Assembly: GCA_964514215.1 (NCBI GenBank)
Contig: CAZEPW010000008.1
Span: 25,768-89,767, forward strand
DNA: 64,000 nt
DNA from: CAYQUC01 sp964514215
Lineage (GTDB): Bacteria; Pseudomonadota; Gammaproteobacteria; UBA6429; Thiohalophilaceae
Direction of reading: 5' to 3'
This document shows positions 17,453 to 26,258 of this stretch, in pieces. The notes beneath the pieces were generated by a model that made no database searches, was not told the origin of the DNA, and was given only the letters and a program-made list of their open reading frames with translations. The position numbers were made by a program, and so were the translations under genes. Positions within the stretch are counted from its first letter, which is position 1. Every line of letters starts with the position of its first letter.

Positions 17453-18502
17453 TTATAAAGTCACTTGAGAATCAACTATTTTGGTATGTTCTTGCAAGTA
17501 ATTTACATATTTTTTCCAATTTAAATTATCCTTTAATTCATCAAAACCAATTTTTTTTCGTCCACTCATTTGAGCAAACCGCATTTGAGAAACGTTATTT
17601 ATATGATAATTTCGTCCATTAATTATTTCAATCGCAGCAGGTCTATTATTACAAATCAACACCATATCACAACCCGCCTGTAACGCATTAAAAGCACGTT
17701 CACTATAATCGCTACTGATTGAAGATGCCGCTTCCATATTAAGATCGTCACTAAAAATCATCCCAGAAAAACCCAGACGTTCTCGTAACACTTCACGTAA
17801 CCAAAATGGTGAAAAACCAGCAGCATTTGAATCGACATTTTCATAAATTACGTGAGCCGGCATAATAGCATTAATACCTTGATCGATTAAACGAGTAAAT
17901 ACCTGTATGTCCTCTTTGAATATTGTACTGTAATCACGTTGATCAATGGGAATATCGGTATGAGAGTCCAGTTCAACACCACCATGCCCCGGAAAATGTT
18001 TACCAGTAGCAGCCATCCCCGCATCATTCATTGCTCGCATAAAAACCGAGGCTAAATGCGCAACCACCTCTGGAGAACGATGAAAAGCTCGATCACCGAT
18101 GACATTACTAATATTTCGATCAAGGTCTAATACAGGAGCAAAACTAAAATCAATATCAACAGCCCTTAATTCTGAAGCCAGAACCCAACCCGCAGCATAA
18201 GAACATTCTCTGGCTATATCAGGATTATTGTCATAAAGCAGTCCATAAGTTGCCGCACTTGGTAATTCAGTAAATCCTTCCCTAAAACGTTGCACCCGAC
18301 CACCTTCATGATCAACAGCAACTAGTAATTTAGGACTACGCAAGTCGTGAATTTGTTTAACAAGTTTATTTAATTGTTCTTGAGATTGATAATTTCGAGA
18401 AAATAAAATAACACCACCCACAGATGGATGACACAAGATTTCACTATCTTCGTCCTCCAGCTCAACACCTGCAATATCTAGCATTATTGGTCCAAGCGAC
18501 AT
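17453..18502 (-). CDS. nagZ: Beta-N-acetylhexosaminidase NagZ
   Basis: Glycoside hydrolase family 3 enzyme that removes N-acetylglucosamine from cytoplasmic anhydro-muropeptides in cell-wall recycling. Family motifs are DHEGGRVQRF, KHFPGHGGVELDSHTD (from about 168, holding the mobile-loop histidine) and the nucleophile region FSDDLNM (aspartates 252/253). The ATG at 18502 is chosen, preceded by GAGG; the frame stays open to a TTG at 18514. At 349 residues it is near the family length. The gene comes first in the nagZ-mscS-dsrE-hpt-mtnP run. Confidence 0.94.
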   Translation of the reverse strand: MSLGPIMLDIAGVELEDEDSEILCHPSVGGVILFSRNYQSQEQLNKLVKQIHDLRSPKLLVAVDHEGGRVQRFREGFTELPSAATYGLLYDNNPDIARECSYAAGWVLASELRAVDIDFSFAPVLDLDRNISNVIGDRAFHRSPEVVAHLASVFMRAMNDAGMAATGKHFPGHGGVELDSHTDIPIDQRDYSTIFKEDIQVFTRLIDQGINAIMPAHVIYENVDSNAAGFSPFWLREVLRERLGFSGMIFSDDLNMEAASSISSDYSERAFNALQAGCDMVLICNNRPAAIEIINGRNYHINNVSQMRFAQMSGRKKIGFDELKDNLNWKKYVNYLQEHTKIVDSQVTL

Positions 18503-18636
18503 ATCCACCCTCAATCAGATTAATTTAGCGTTATAATAAATAAATAAAATATAAAAATCTCAAACAAATTCAATTCTTGGATGAAATCTAAAGTATTCTT
18601 AATATAATCGCCTATTGGTTTTATCTCATAGTAACA

Positions 18637-19137
18637 CTAATTTTCAATAGTGACTAAAGTACCAACATTAACCATATCAAATAATGCCACAACGTCTTTA
18701 TTTCGCATTTTAATACATCCATGAGAGCTTGGAATCCCCATTACATCATCATCAGGACAACCGTGAATATAAATATAACGTCTCATTGTATCGACTTTCC
18801 CCAATCTATTTTTATTTTTCTCTAAACCACTTAACCACATAATTCTGGTTAAGATCCAATCTCGATCTGGATATTGTTGTCTTAAATCTTGAGTATAAAA
18901 TTCACCAGTACTTCGACGACCTATAAATACGGCATTATCAGCTTGGCCTGAACCAATTTTTGCTCTGATTATATGGCATCCTCGAGGAGTACACTCACTA
19001 CCATATAATTCACCAACACCATTTTTAGCCGTTGAAATGCTAGTCTCAAAAATTACTCCACCAGTATTTTCAAGCCGTAATTTTTGTGTGACAACGTTTA
19101 TTTTAATTTCAGAGTTATTTTTTATCTTTTTTACCAC
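18637..19137 (-). CDS. L,D-transpeptidase (YkuD) family protein without signal peptide
   Basis: The YkuD fold joins or trims peptidoglycan stem peptides using a cysteine. The motif is complete: H125 in IHGCP and SHGCIKM with nucleophile C141. Unusually, the 166-residue frame starts with charged residues (KKIKNNSEIKI) and shows no secretion signal or membrane anchor. It starts with GTG, overlapping the CYTH gene stop by seven bases. Either it acts in the cytoplasm, for example on recycled muropeptides, or it uses an unrecognised export route. It is next to nagZ on the same strand. Confidence 0.88.
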   Translation of the reverse strand: MVKKIKNNSEIKINVVTQKLRLENTGGVIFETSISTAKNGVGELYGSECTPRGCHIIRAKIGSGQADNAVFIGRRSTGEFYTQDLRQQYPDRDWILTRIMWLSGLEKNKNRLGKVDTMRRYIYIHGCPDDDVMGIPSSHGCIKMRNKDVVALFDMVNVGTLVTIEN

Positions 19138-19598
19138 TTAATATAGGGACGTTCAACAAGGTTAACATTATAATATCGTGGATCATTCGACACTTCTTTA
19201 TCTATAAAATCGGGCAATTCAAATTTTTCGTCCTCTGCTTGCAGTTCAATTTCTGCAACAATCAAACCAAAATTATCACCATCAAATACGTCTATTTCCC
19301 ATTTTTTATTCTGATACATAACAATATATCTCATTTTAGAAATTAACGGTTTAACACATAAATTTTCAAGCATTTCATTTGCATCAGCGTTAGGTATTGC
19401 ATATTCGTACTCACTTCGAACAACCCCCAAACTCATGCTTTTAATATTTAAAAATGCAGCATCACCTTCGAGCCGTACACGCACAGAAGCTAACTCAGAC
19501 CCTAAAAGATATCCTTGTAGATATTTTTTTCCTTCTGAGCAAGTATTACGCCAAGAATCATTTTTTAGTAAATATTTACGTTCAATTTCTACAGCCAT
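19131..19598 (-). CDS. CYTH-domain protein (triphosphate tunnel family)
   Basis: 155-residue single-domain CYTH protein. The signature ExExK is E4-I-E6-R-K8 at the N-terminus, followed by RVRLEGDAAFLNIKS and IVAEIELQAEDE, whose alternating charged residues line the triphosphate tunnel. Family members hydrolyse inorganic triphosphate or act as class IV adenylate cyclases; this small form most resembles the triphosphatase group. It overlaps the L,D-transpeptidase-like gene and starts 26 bp after rlmD. Substrate not determined. Confidence 0.88.
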   Translation of the reverse strand: MAVEIERKYLLKNDSWRNTCSEGKKYLQGYLLGSELASVRVRLEGDAAFLNIKSMSLGVVRSEYEYAIPNADANEMLENLCVKPLISKMRYIVMYQNKKWEIDVFDGDNFGLIVAEIELQAEDEKFELPDFIDKEVSNDPRYYNVNLVERPYIKW

Positions 19599-19623
19599 TA
19601 ATCGTTACCTATTCGAAACCAAA

Positions 19624-20949
19624 TCATTTTATAAAAAGCGCTATCGATTCAACATGAGCAGTATGAGGAAACATATCCATAACACCTGCAGTTTCGAGCT
19701 TATAACCACACTCATGAACTAGTATACCTGCATCTCTTGCCAACGTTGCAGGATTACAAGAAACATAAACAATTCGTTCTGCATCAAGTTTAGCAATATC
19801 CTTAACAATTAATTCAGCACCCGTTCGAGGAGGGTCAATAAGTATTTTTGTATATTTCTTATTTCGAAACCAAGACAGTTGAGTAAAATCATCCATTAAA
19901 TTTGCAATATAAAACTCCGTATTTTTAATGTTATTTATTTGTGCATTATGGCCAGCCTGTTGTACTAATTTTAATTCGCCTTCTACGCCAACCACATTAT
20001 TGCAAAACTTGGAAATAGGTAAACTAAAGTTACCTAAGCCACAAAACAAGTCTAAAACAGTATCTTTAGTACCTAAATCTAACAATTCAATAGCACTAGC
20101 AATCATCTTATGATTAATATCATAATTTACCTGAGTAAACATGCCTGGATCAAAATCATAGCGTAAATCATATTCAGCCAAAGAATAATCCAAAGTTGGA
20201 GATTTAGGATAAACGGGATATACAGTTTCAGGTCCACCAGGCTGACAATAAATATCAAACTTAAATTCTTTTGCAAAATTAACTAATTTTTCAGAATCAT
20301 CATTAGACAATTCAACTAAATTTCTAAAAACAAGCGCGGTGTTAGAATCACCAACAGCAACTTCTATTTGAGCAATTTTATCAAACGCAGCTAATGATTG
20401 AATAAGCTTTGATAAATCGATTAAATGCTCACCAACTGATTGGTGCAATACTTCACATTTCGTTAAATCTGCAAGAAAACGGCCATTACGTTCTCTAAAA
20501 CCAACTAATACCCGTTCTTTTTTTCGAACATAACGCACACCTAAACGAGCTTTACGACGATAACCCCACGAGTCACCAGATATTATTGGCAAGACATTAT
20601 TTAATTCTAATTTTGAAATATTTTTAAATTGCTCAACAAGTATCTCTTGTTTTTGTTGAATCTGATATTCCGCTGACATATGTTGCAATTGGCAACCACC
20701 ACACATTTCAAAATGTTCACATTTAGGATTAATGCGATATTTTGATGGTGAAATAACCTCTATAGTTTTAGCAACGTCATAACGTGAATTTTTTTTTGTA
20801 TATTCAAATATAACTTCTTCGCCCGGAAGTGATTGAGTTACAAAAGTCACTTTATCATGAACTCGAGTGACACCCTGACATTCAGTATTTAGTGATTCAA
20901 TTTTAGCTTGTACTGGTGCACTACTCTTTCTTTTTCTACGTCTTGACAT
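19624..20949 (-). CDS. rlmD: 23S rRNA (uracil-1939-C5)-methyltransferase RlmD
   Basis: SAM-dependent rRNA methyltransferase. Of 441 residues, the N-terminal TRAM domain (about 10-68) is followed by iron-sulfur ligands C77, C83, C86 and C165. The SAM motif is VLDLFCGLGNFSLP, and the catalytic motifs are IDPPRTGA and YVSCNPATLARD with the nucleophilic cysteine. The methyltransferase signature C-x5-C-x2-C fixes it as RlmD rather than TrmA. It lies 49 bp downstream of cysM, as in Pseudomonas. Confidence 0.96.
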   Translation of the reverse strand: MSRRRKRKSSAPVQAKIESLNTECQGVTRVHDKVTFVTQSLPGEEVIFEYTKKNSRYDVAKTIEVISPSKYRINPKCEHFEMCGGCQLQHMSAEYQIQQKQEILVEQFKNISKLELNNVLPIISGDSWGYRRKARLGVRYVRKKERVLVGFRERNGRFLADLTKCEVLHQSVGEHLIDLSKLIQSLAAFDKIAQIEVAVGDSNTALVFRNLVELSNDDSEKLVNFAKEFKFDIYCQPGGPETVYPVYPKSPTLDYSLAEYDLRYDFDPGMFTQVNYDINHKMIASAIELLDLGTKDTVLDLFCGLGNFSLPISKFCNNVVGVEGELKLVQQAGHNAQINNIKNTEFYIANLMDDFTQLSWFRNKKYTKILIDPPRTGAELIVKDIAKLDAERIVYVSCNPATLARDAGILVHECGYKLETAGVMDMFPHTAHVESIALFIK

Positions 20950-20998
20950 TGTTATTCTACTGGCAACTTTATTTTAAAATTCAATATTAATCCAAATT

Positions 20999-21889
20999 TT
21001 ATTCTGGAAAAATTCCTGTTGATAAATAGCGATCACCTCGATCACAGATAATCACCACAATTGTAGCGTTTGTTACTTTTGTTGATAACTTTAAAGCTGC
21101 AGCTACTGCACCGCCTGATGATATTCCACAAAATATTCCCTCATATTGGGCTAACGCACGAGTGGTTTTTTCAGCATCTAACTGACTAACATCAATTGTA
21201 TGATCAACTCGAGAAGCATTAAATATTTTAGGTAAATATTCTTTCGACCAACGGCGAATCCCCGGAATACTGGCACCTTCTTCAGGTTGTACACCCACAA
21301 TTTCTATTTTTGAACTTTGCTCTTTTAAAAACTTAGAGGTACCCATAATTGTTCCGGTAGTTCCCATCGCGCTGACAAAATGCGTGATAGTACCTTGAGT
21401 ATCATTCCAAATTTCAGGGCCTGTTGTTTTATAATGAGCCAGAGGATTGTCAAAATTAGAGAATTGATCTAAAACAATGCCTTTGCCTTGTTTTTGCATT
21501 TTGTCCGCTAAATCTCTGGCACCCTCCATACTTTGTTCTTTGGAAACTAAGACGATTTCTGCACCGTATGCTTTCATAATAGCACGACGTTCAAGACTCA
21601 TATTGTCAGGCATTATAAGAATTAAATGATAGCCTTTTATAGCCGCAACCATGGCTAAAGCAATACCGGTATTGCCACTAGTCGCTTCAATTAATGTATC
21701 TCCCGGCTTAATCGAACGACGATTTTCTGCTTCCTGAATCATACCCAAAGCCGGACGATCTTTGACAGAACCAGCAGGATTATTACCTTCAAGCTTCACT
21801 AGAATGACATTACCGGTACCTTGCGTAAGTCTCTGTAAGCGCACTAAAGGTGTTTTACCAATAAATTTTTCTATTGTTGGATAATTCAT
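20999..21889 (-). CDS. cysM: Cysteine synthase B
   Basis: PLP-dependent O-acetylserine sulfhydrylase of the CysM class. The PLP lysine is in PAGSVKDRPA, the phosphate-binding loop is GTTGTIMG, and SGGAVAAAL lies near the C-terminus. The arginine-rich GIRRWSKEYLP loop is typical of CysM, which can use thiosulfate. The ATG at 21889 is chosen; the frame extends only three codons further to a TTG at 21898. At 296 residues it matches the family. It is divergent from the HPt gene and upstream of rlmD. Confidence 0.94.
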   Translation of the reverse strand: MNYPTIEKFIGKTPLVRLQRLTQGTGNVILVKLEGNNPAGSVKDRPALGMIQEAENRRSIKPGDTLIEATSGNTGIALAMVAAIKGYHLILIMPDNMSLERRAIMKAYGAEIVLVSKEQSMEGARDLADKMQKQGKGIVLDQFSNFDNPLAHYKTTGPEIWNDTQGTITHFVSAMGTTGTIMGTSKFLKEQSSKIEIVGVQPEEGASIPGIRRWSKEYLPKIFNASRVDHTIDVSQLDAEKTTRALAQYEGIFCGISSGGAVAAALKLSTKVTNATIVVIICDRGDRYLSTGIFPE

Positions 21890-21978
21890 ATATTTCAATT
21901 ACTATTTACGATATATTATATTTGCATTTTAACACTACACTAACATCTTAGTATTAAATTAACCTCAAATTTCAGTAT

Positions 21979-22326
21979 ATGATCATTGACACAAAGCTCT
22001 CAATCAAAAAATCAAACGGTAATGTAGAATTAGCAAAAGAATTATTATTGATGTTAATCAATGAATTACCAAAATCATTAGAAAAAATCAAACTGGCTTA
22101 CCAGTCGGGTTCTACTAAAGAGCTACTTGAACAAAGCCACCGCTTACATGGTGCTACTGCTTATTGTGGGGTCCCCGCCCTCAAATCAACAACTCAAAAA
22201 TTAGAAAGTAGCATAAAAAATGCTAACAATGACGAAATTCAATTGAATTTAGATAATGTCGAAATAGCAATAAAAACGCTAATTAAACAAGCCCCAAAAA
22301 TACTAGATAACGATTGGCTAGAATAA
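21979..22326 (+). CDS. Orphan HPt phosphotransfer domain, BarA/GacS-like
   Basis: 115-residue stand-alone histidine phosphotransfer domain. The phosphoacceptor is H54 in SHRLHGATAYCGVPALK. This stretch, and the opening NGNVELAKELLLMLINELP, closely follow the C-terminal HPt domain of BarA/GacS hybrid kinases. In related genomes barA or gacS occupies this very place beside cysM-rlmD; here only the HPt part is present, with its own ATG and no kinase upstream. It could relay phosphate from an unlinked kinase to a GacA/UvrY-type regulator, or be a relic. Evolutionary origin is inferred. Confidence 0.85.
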   Translation: MIIDTKLSIKKSNGNVELAKELLLMLINELPKSLEKIKLAYQSGSTKELLEQSHRLHGATAYCGVPALKSTTQKLESSIKNANNDEIQLNLDNVEIAIKTLIKQAPKILDNDWLE

Positions 22327-22333
22327 AGTTGTT

Positions 22334-22711
22334 TCAACATTCAAGCGTCACAAAGGCTACAGCATGATCCAATTCATCAGCAATACTTAAATAACTTTGT
22401 TTAATTTCATTTTCAACAACAAACTCAGTAGCACGACCATAATAAACTAAATATGGTTTCCCCAGTTCAGTATGTTCAACTGATATGTCGGAAAGTTTTA
22501 AACCAGAAATAAATCCCGTCCCCATGGCTTTTGCAGTTGCTTCCTTTGCCGCAAATCGTTTTGCTAAAAAATGAGCCTTATTATTTTTATTAATAAACTC
22601 ACCATATTCATGTTCGGATAAAATTTTACGCGCAAATTTATCGCCATGTTTACTTAAATTTTCAGCCATACGCTGCACACGAACAATGTCTGTGCCAATA
22701 CCATAAATCAA
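22334..22711 (-). CDS. acpS: Holo-[acyl-carrier-protein] synthase
   Basis: Transfers 4'-phosphopantetheine from CoA to acyl carrier protein. The 125 residues match the family. The motif GIGTDIVRVQRM holds the metal-binding aspartate, and FAAKEATAKAMGTG holds the catalytic glutamate and CoA-contacting lysine. The start is TTG at 22711: an in-frame stop lies just upstream, and the next ATG would delete the GTD motif. It normally follows pdxJ after recO; here recO is the direct neighbour and pdxJ is missing. It converges with the HPt gene with a 7-bp gap. Confidence 0.95.
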   Translation of the reverse strand: MIYGIGTDIVRVQRMAENLSKHGDKFARKILSEHEYGEFINKNNKAHFLAKRFAAKEATAKAMGTGFISGLKLSDISVEHTELGKPYLVYYGRATEFVVENEIKQSYLSIADELDHAVAFVTLEC

Positions 22712-22786
22712 TTTATTTTACCCTATAATTTAATTCTGCAAACTAACTTAAACTTTAAAATAACATTGTTATTAATAATAAAAAAT

Positions 22787-23503
22787 TTAAGTATTATACT
22801 TCCATTTAAGTTGATGGGTTTTTAACGGTTTACCCGCTAAATAATAATTAATAATATAGCGCATCAATTTCTTTGATTCAGTTAGTGTTGTTTTATCTAC
22901 AAAATCAAAGCTCTCTAACGACAATAAAGTTTGACCAGCAACTTGCACGTTATTTTCCGATAATGGTTCCAATACCGGACCTTGCTCAACTTCAAAATAA
23001 TACACTTTAGCTGGATCTACTTTATCACCAGTTTTACAGTCTATAGTTAAATTAAGTCCATAACCTAATTCTTTAAATAACAGACATTCAAATTGACGTA
23101 AAACCGGTTCAATTTTCTTATTTACTCGTAAATTTAAAATAACTTGGCTATAAGCATTATAGAGTTCGTGGTAGGGATCATCTTTTTGTAAAAAACGTAA
23201 TACCAACTCATTTAAGTAATAACCACAGAGTAAATTTGTACCATAAAGATATTTAAAAACACCATTTAACTCGACACCAGTTAATGTCCGCAATTCACCT
23301 TTACCTAACCATGAAACCAAAATTGGAGTAAAAGGTTGTAAAACACCAAATAAAGAGCGCTTTCTTTTTTTGACCCCCTTCGCTATTACAGAAACTCGAC
23401 CAGAGTCCCGAGTAAACAATTCAATAATTAAGCTGCTTTCTTTATAAGACCTACTATGTAATATATATGCATCATGAAGTGTATAACGACTTTTGTCAGT
23501 CAT
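22787..23503 (-). CDS. recO: DNA repair protein RecO
   Basis: Recombination mediator that helps load RecA at gaps together with RecR. The protein is about 238 residues. The N-terminal OB fold is visible in AYILHSRSYKESSLIIELFTRDSGRVSVIAKGVKKRKRS, followed by the helical domain. The ATG at 23503 is favoured because AGG stands at proper distance before it; another ATG two codons earlier (23509) is also possible. It overlaps the end of era by eight bases, in the standard rnc-era-recO order. Confidence 0.94.
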   Translation of the reverse strand: MTDKSRYTLHDAYILHSRSYKESSLIIELFTRDSGRVSVIAKGVKKRKRSLFGVLQPFTPILVSWLGKGELRTLTGVELNGVFKYLYGTNLLCGYYLNELVLRFLQKDDPYHELYNAYSQVILNLRVNKKIEPVLRQFECLLFKELGYGLNLTIDCKTGDKVDPAKVYYFEVEQGPVLEPLSENNVQVAGQTLLSLESFDFVDKTTLTESKKLMRYIINYYLAGKPLKTHQLKWKYNT

Positions 23504-24395
23504 CGACATAACCTAAGCTTTTTAGTGCTCGATCATCATCAGCCCAACCTTCTTTTACTTTAACCCATAATTCAAGAAAAACTTTACTGTTTATTAGTTT
23601 TTGAATATCGATTCTAGCTTTTTGTCCAATACTTTTTAAACGGATACCTTTTTTTCCAATAACGATAGCTTTTTGTGAACTTCGCGATACCCATATTAAC
23701 GCAGCAATTTTAGTTATTTTTTCGTTAACTTCAAATTTTTCTATTTCAACGGTAATATCGTATGGAAGCTCTTGACCTAATTCGCGCATTAATTTTTCAC
23801 GTACAATCTCTGCTACCATAAACCGTTCACTTTTATCGGTTACCTGATCTTTAGGAAAATAGGGCTCTGATACCTTTAAATATTGAGAAATTGATTTTTG
23901 TAGCTCTTTAACATTAATGCCTTTTGTTGCCGATATTGGAATTATTTCTTTATAATCCATTTTTTTAGACAATGCGTCAATCAAAGGCAAAATATTTTCT
24001 TTATTTTGAATTTTATCAATTTTATTCAAAAGTACAATAACAGGAACAGTCGAACTTTTTAGTGTTAACAATACATTGTCATCTTCTTCAGTCCATTTAT
24101 CTGCATCTAACAGAAATAAAATTAAATCGACATCATGTAAAATACTACTAGCTGATTTATTCATATATCGATTCATCGCACGTTCTGATATATGGATGCC
24201 AGGAGTATCAACATAAATAACTTGTTCGCTATCTGTAGTTTTTACTCCTAAAATTCGATGACGAGTGGTTTGTGGTTTTCTCGAGGTAATACTAATTTTT
24301 TGTCGTAAAATATGATTCATCAAAGTAGACTTTCCTACATTAGGACGGCCAATTAATGCAACATAACCACAACGATATAAATTATCTGTTTTCAT
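23496..24395 (-). CDS. era: GTPase Era
   Basis: Essential GTPase for 16S rRNA maturation and 30S assembly. Of 299 residues, the P-loop is GRPNVGKST, the G3 motif is DTPGIH and the G4 motif is NKID. The C-terminal KH domain includes VIGKKGIRLKSIGQKAR, which binds the 3' end of 16S rRNA. It overlaps the rnc stop by four bases (ATGA) and the recO start, so the three genes are translationally linked. Nothing is unusual. Confidence 0.98.
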   Translation of the reverse strand: MKTDNLYRCGYVALIGRPNVGKSTLMNHILRQKISITSRKPQTTRHRILGVKTTDSEQVIYVDTPGIHISERAMNRYMNKSASSILHDVDLILFLLDADKWTEEDDNVLLTLKSSTVPVIVLLNKIDKIQNKENILPLIDALSKKMDYKEIIPISATKGINVKELQKSISQYLKVSEPYFPKDQVTDKSERFMVAEIVREKLMRELGQELPYDITVEIEKFEVNEKITKIAALIWVSRSSQKAIVIGKKGIRLKSIGQKARIDIQKLINSKVFLELWVKVKEGWADDDRALKSLGYVDD

Positions 24396-25054
24396 TTGTC
24401 TAAATATTTTAATGCCACGCTTGCGGCTTGTTGTTCAGCTTTACGTCGGCTAGTGCCATCACCAGTAAATGTCTTATCCATATCATCAATAAAACACTCA
24501 ACTGAAAATTTCTGTTGATGTGATTTTCCGGTGATACTTGTTACATCATAATTTGGTACCGATTGTCCTTTAGCCTGAAGGTATTCTTGCAATCGAGTTT
24601 TAGGATCTTTTAACTCATCACCGTGTGTGCAATTATCCAATTGTTTTGAATATAGACTTAATACAAAATTAGACACTGTTTTATAATCAGAATCTAAAAA
24701 TACTGCCCCAATTATCGCTTCAAGAGCATCGGCTAATATTGAGCTACGTCGAAACCCACCGCTCTTCAATTCACCTGAACCCAACTTAATATAATCACCA
24801 ATTGAATATTCAACTGCAATTTTTGCCAAGGTTTCGCCTTTAACCAAACTTGCTCGTAATCGACTTAAGTCACCTTCTGGAATATTCGGAAAGCGATGAT
24901 AAATATCAATACTGATAATATTATTCAGAATTGAATCACCTAAAAACTCCATTCGTTCATTATTAGTTTTTGAATAACTTCGATGTGTTAAAGCTAAATC
25001 AAGTAATTGTGAATTAGAAAACTTATATCGTATAAGTTTTGATAAATCATTCAT
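24392..25054 (-). CDS. rnc: Ribonuclease III
   Basis: Double-strand-specific endoribonuclease for rRNA processing. The catalytic signature is ERMEFLGDSILN (ERLEFLGD class), and the second acidic site is DALEAIIGAVFLD. The C-terminal dsRNA-binding domain includes DPKTRLQEYLQAKG and GTSRRKAEQQAASVALKYL. The ATG at 25054, overlapping the upstream stop (ATGAATGA), gives 220 residues, close to the usual length. The frame extends to a TTG at 25075, which is less likely. It is followed by era with a four-base overlap. Confidence 0.97.
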   Translation of the reverse strand: MNDLSKLIRYKFSNSQLLDLALTHRSYSKTNNERMEFLGDSILNNIISIDIYHRFPNIPEGDLSRLRASLVKGETLAKIAVEYSIGDYIKLGSGELKSGGFRRSSILADALEAIIGAVFLDSDYKTVSNFVLSLYSKQLDNCTHGDELKDPKTRLQEYLQAKGQSVPNYDVTSITGKSHQQKFSVECFIDDMDKTFTGDGTSRRKAEQQAASVALKYLDK

Positions 25055-25424
25055 CTCTTGCAGGGACTTCCTCAACGGATTTAAATTTAATCAGTAAATC
25101 AATATTACCTAAAAATGATTCTCGCACCTCATACTCAATCTCAACTAAAAACACATCAGCATCACGTGAAATTGTTATATCAGCGGAACTAACAGATGTT
25201 GCCATATTAATATCCAACCGTTTATTTATGACACTTCTAAGATCTTTAACAGAAGAGTAAGATTCTGTGCCATCCGCCAAATCATTGATAACAGATTTAA
25301 CACTACTATTTTCTAAATAAATTGGTAACAACAACATAACTGTATAAGCAAAAAACAAGATTAATGCAATTACAATCATCCAACCTATTCCGGTCATGCC
25401 ACGTTGCGATTTTATAGTCTTCAT
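25047..25424 (-). CDS. DUF4845 membrane protein
   Basis: Small single-pass protein between lepB and rnc. From the ATG at 25424 (another lies at 25439) it starts with MKTIKSQRGMTGIGWMIVIALILFFAY, a basic segment then one membrane helix, which is the usual start of DUF4845 proteins. The helix start resembles a type IV pilin or pseudopilin N-terminus, but no clear prepilin cleavage is implied. The ~90-residue remainder is presumably periplasmic. The lepB-DUF4845-rnc order is common in Pseudomonas and relatives. Function unknown. Confidence 0.85.
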   Translation of the reverse strand: MKTIKSQRGMTGIGWMIVIALILFFAYTVMLLLPIYLENSSVKSVINDLADGTESYSSVKDLRSVINKRLDINMATSVSSADITISRDADVFLVEIEYEVRESFLGNIDLLIKFKSVEEVPARDE

Positions 25425-25457
25425 ATTTAGATGCACCATCAGTAGTAAAGTATGTAA

Positions 25458-26258
25458 TTAGATTATTGATCCTATTCTATTTAATTCGCCCCAATGAAAA
25501 AAGATAAAAAAAGCTTTACCAACTAAATTTTCTTCAGGTACAAATCCCCAAAATCGACTATCGTTACTATTATCCCTATTATCACCCATCGCAAAATAAT
25601 GTCCTGCTGGAACAATCCATTTATTATTACGAGCCGGGTTATGTTGCATAATTAACATTTCATGCTCTATATCACCTAACTGCTCTGTTAGCCTTTGAGC
25701 TATTCCGATATCATCAATTCTATAGCTATTTTGATAGGCCTGAGGTATTGATTTACCATTGATATATAAAATTTTATCGTAGTATTCTATTTTATCGCCA
25801 GGTAGACCTATTACTCTTTTAATATAGTTCAAAGATGGATCTTTTGGGTAGCGAAATACAAATATTTCGCCTCTTTTTGGCTCACTTAATTCAATTATTT
25901 TGGTATGTAAGACCGGTAAACGCACACCATAAGCGAATTTGTTTACTAAAATATAATCCCCAATGGTTAATGTTGGAAGCATTGAGCCTGAAGGTATTTT
26001 AAATGGTTCAGCTACAAAACTTCGCAACACCAATACAACAAAAACCACAGGGAATAAAAACTTTCCAAACTCAACAATATTATCGTAACCTTTTAAAACA
26101 AATCCACGTCTTTTAATATCTGAATCTATCGACTCTGAAGTGTTTTCACTTGAACTGTTTTTTTTGAATAAAAACTTCGATGCAATAATATCAACTAACC
26201 AAACAAACCCAGAAGCTAAAGCTAAAACGCTTAATAGTAATTCAAAATCAAAATTCAT
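25458..26258 (-). CDS. lepB: Signal peptidase I
   Basis: Inner-membrane serine protease that removes Sec and Tat signal peptides. Of 266 residues, two N-terminal membrane segments (about 5-25 and 63-83) are followed by the catalytic serine in SGSMLPTL and the lysine in YIKRVIGLPGD. The later box GDNRDNSNDSRFWGFVP is complete. It overlaps the end of lepA by four bases, the usual lepA-lepB arrangement, and is followed by the DUF4845 gene. Confidence 0.97.
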   Translation of the reverse strand: MNFDFELLLSVLALASGFVWLVDIIASKFLFKKNSSSENTSESIDSDIKRRGFVLKGYDNIVEFGKFLFPVVFVVLVLRSFVAEPFKIPSGSMLPTLTIGDYILVNKFAYGVRLPVLHTKIIELSEPKRGEIFVFRYPKDPSLNYIKRVIGLPGDKIEYYDKILYINGKSIPQAYQNSYRIDDIGIAQRLTEQLGDIEHEMLIMQHNPARNNKWIVPAGHYFAMGDNRDNSNDSRFWGFVPEENLVGKAFFIFFHWGELNRIGSII

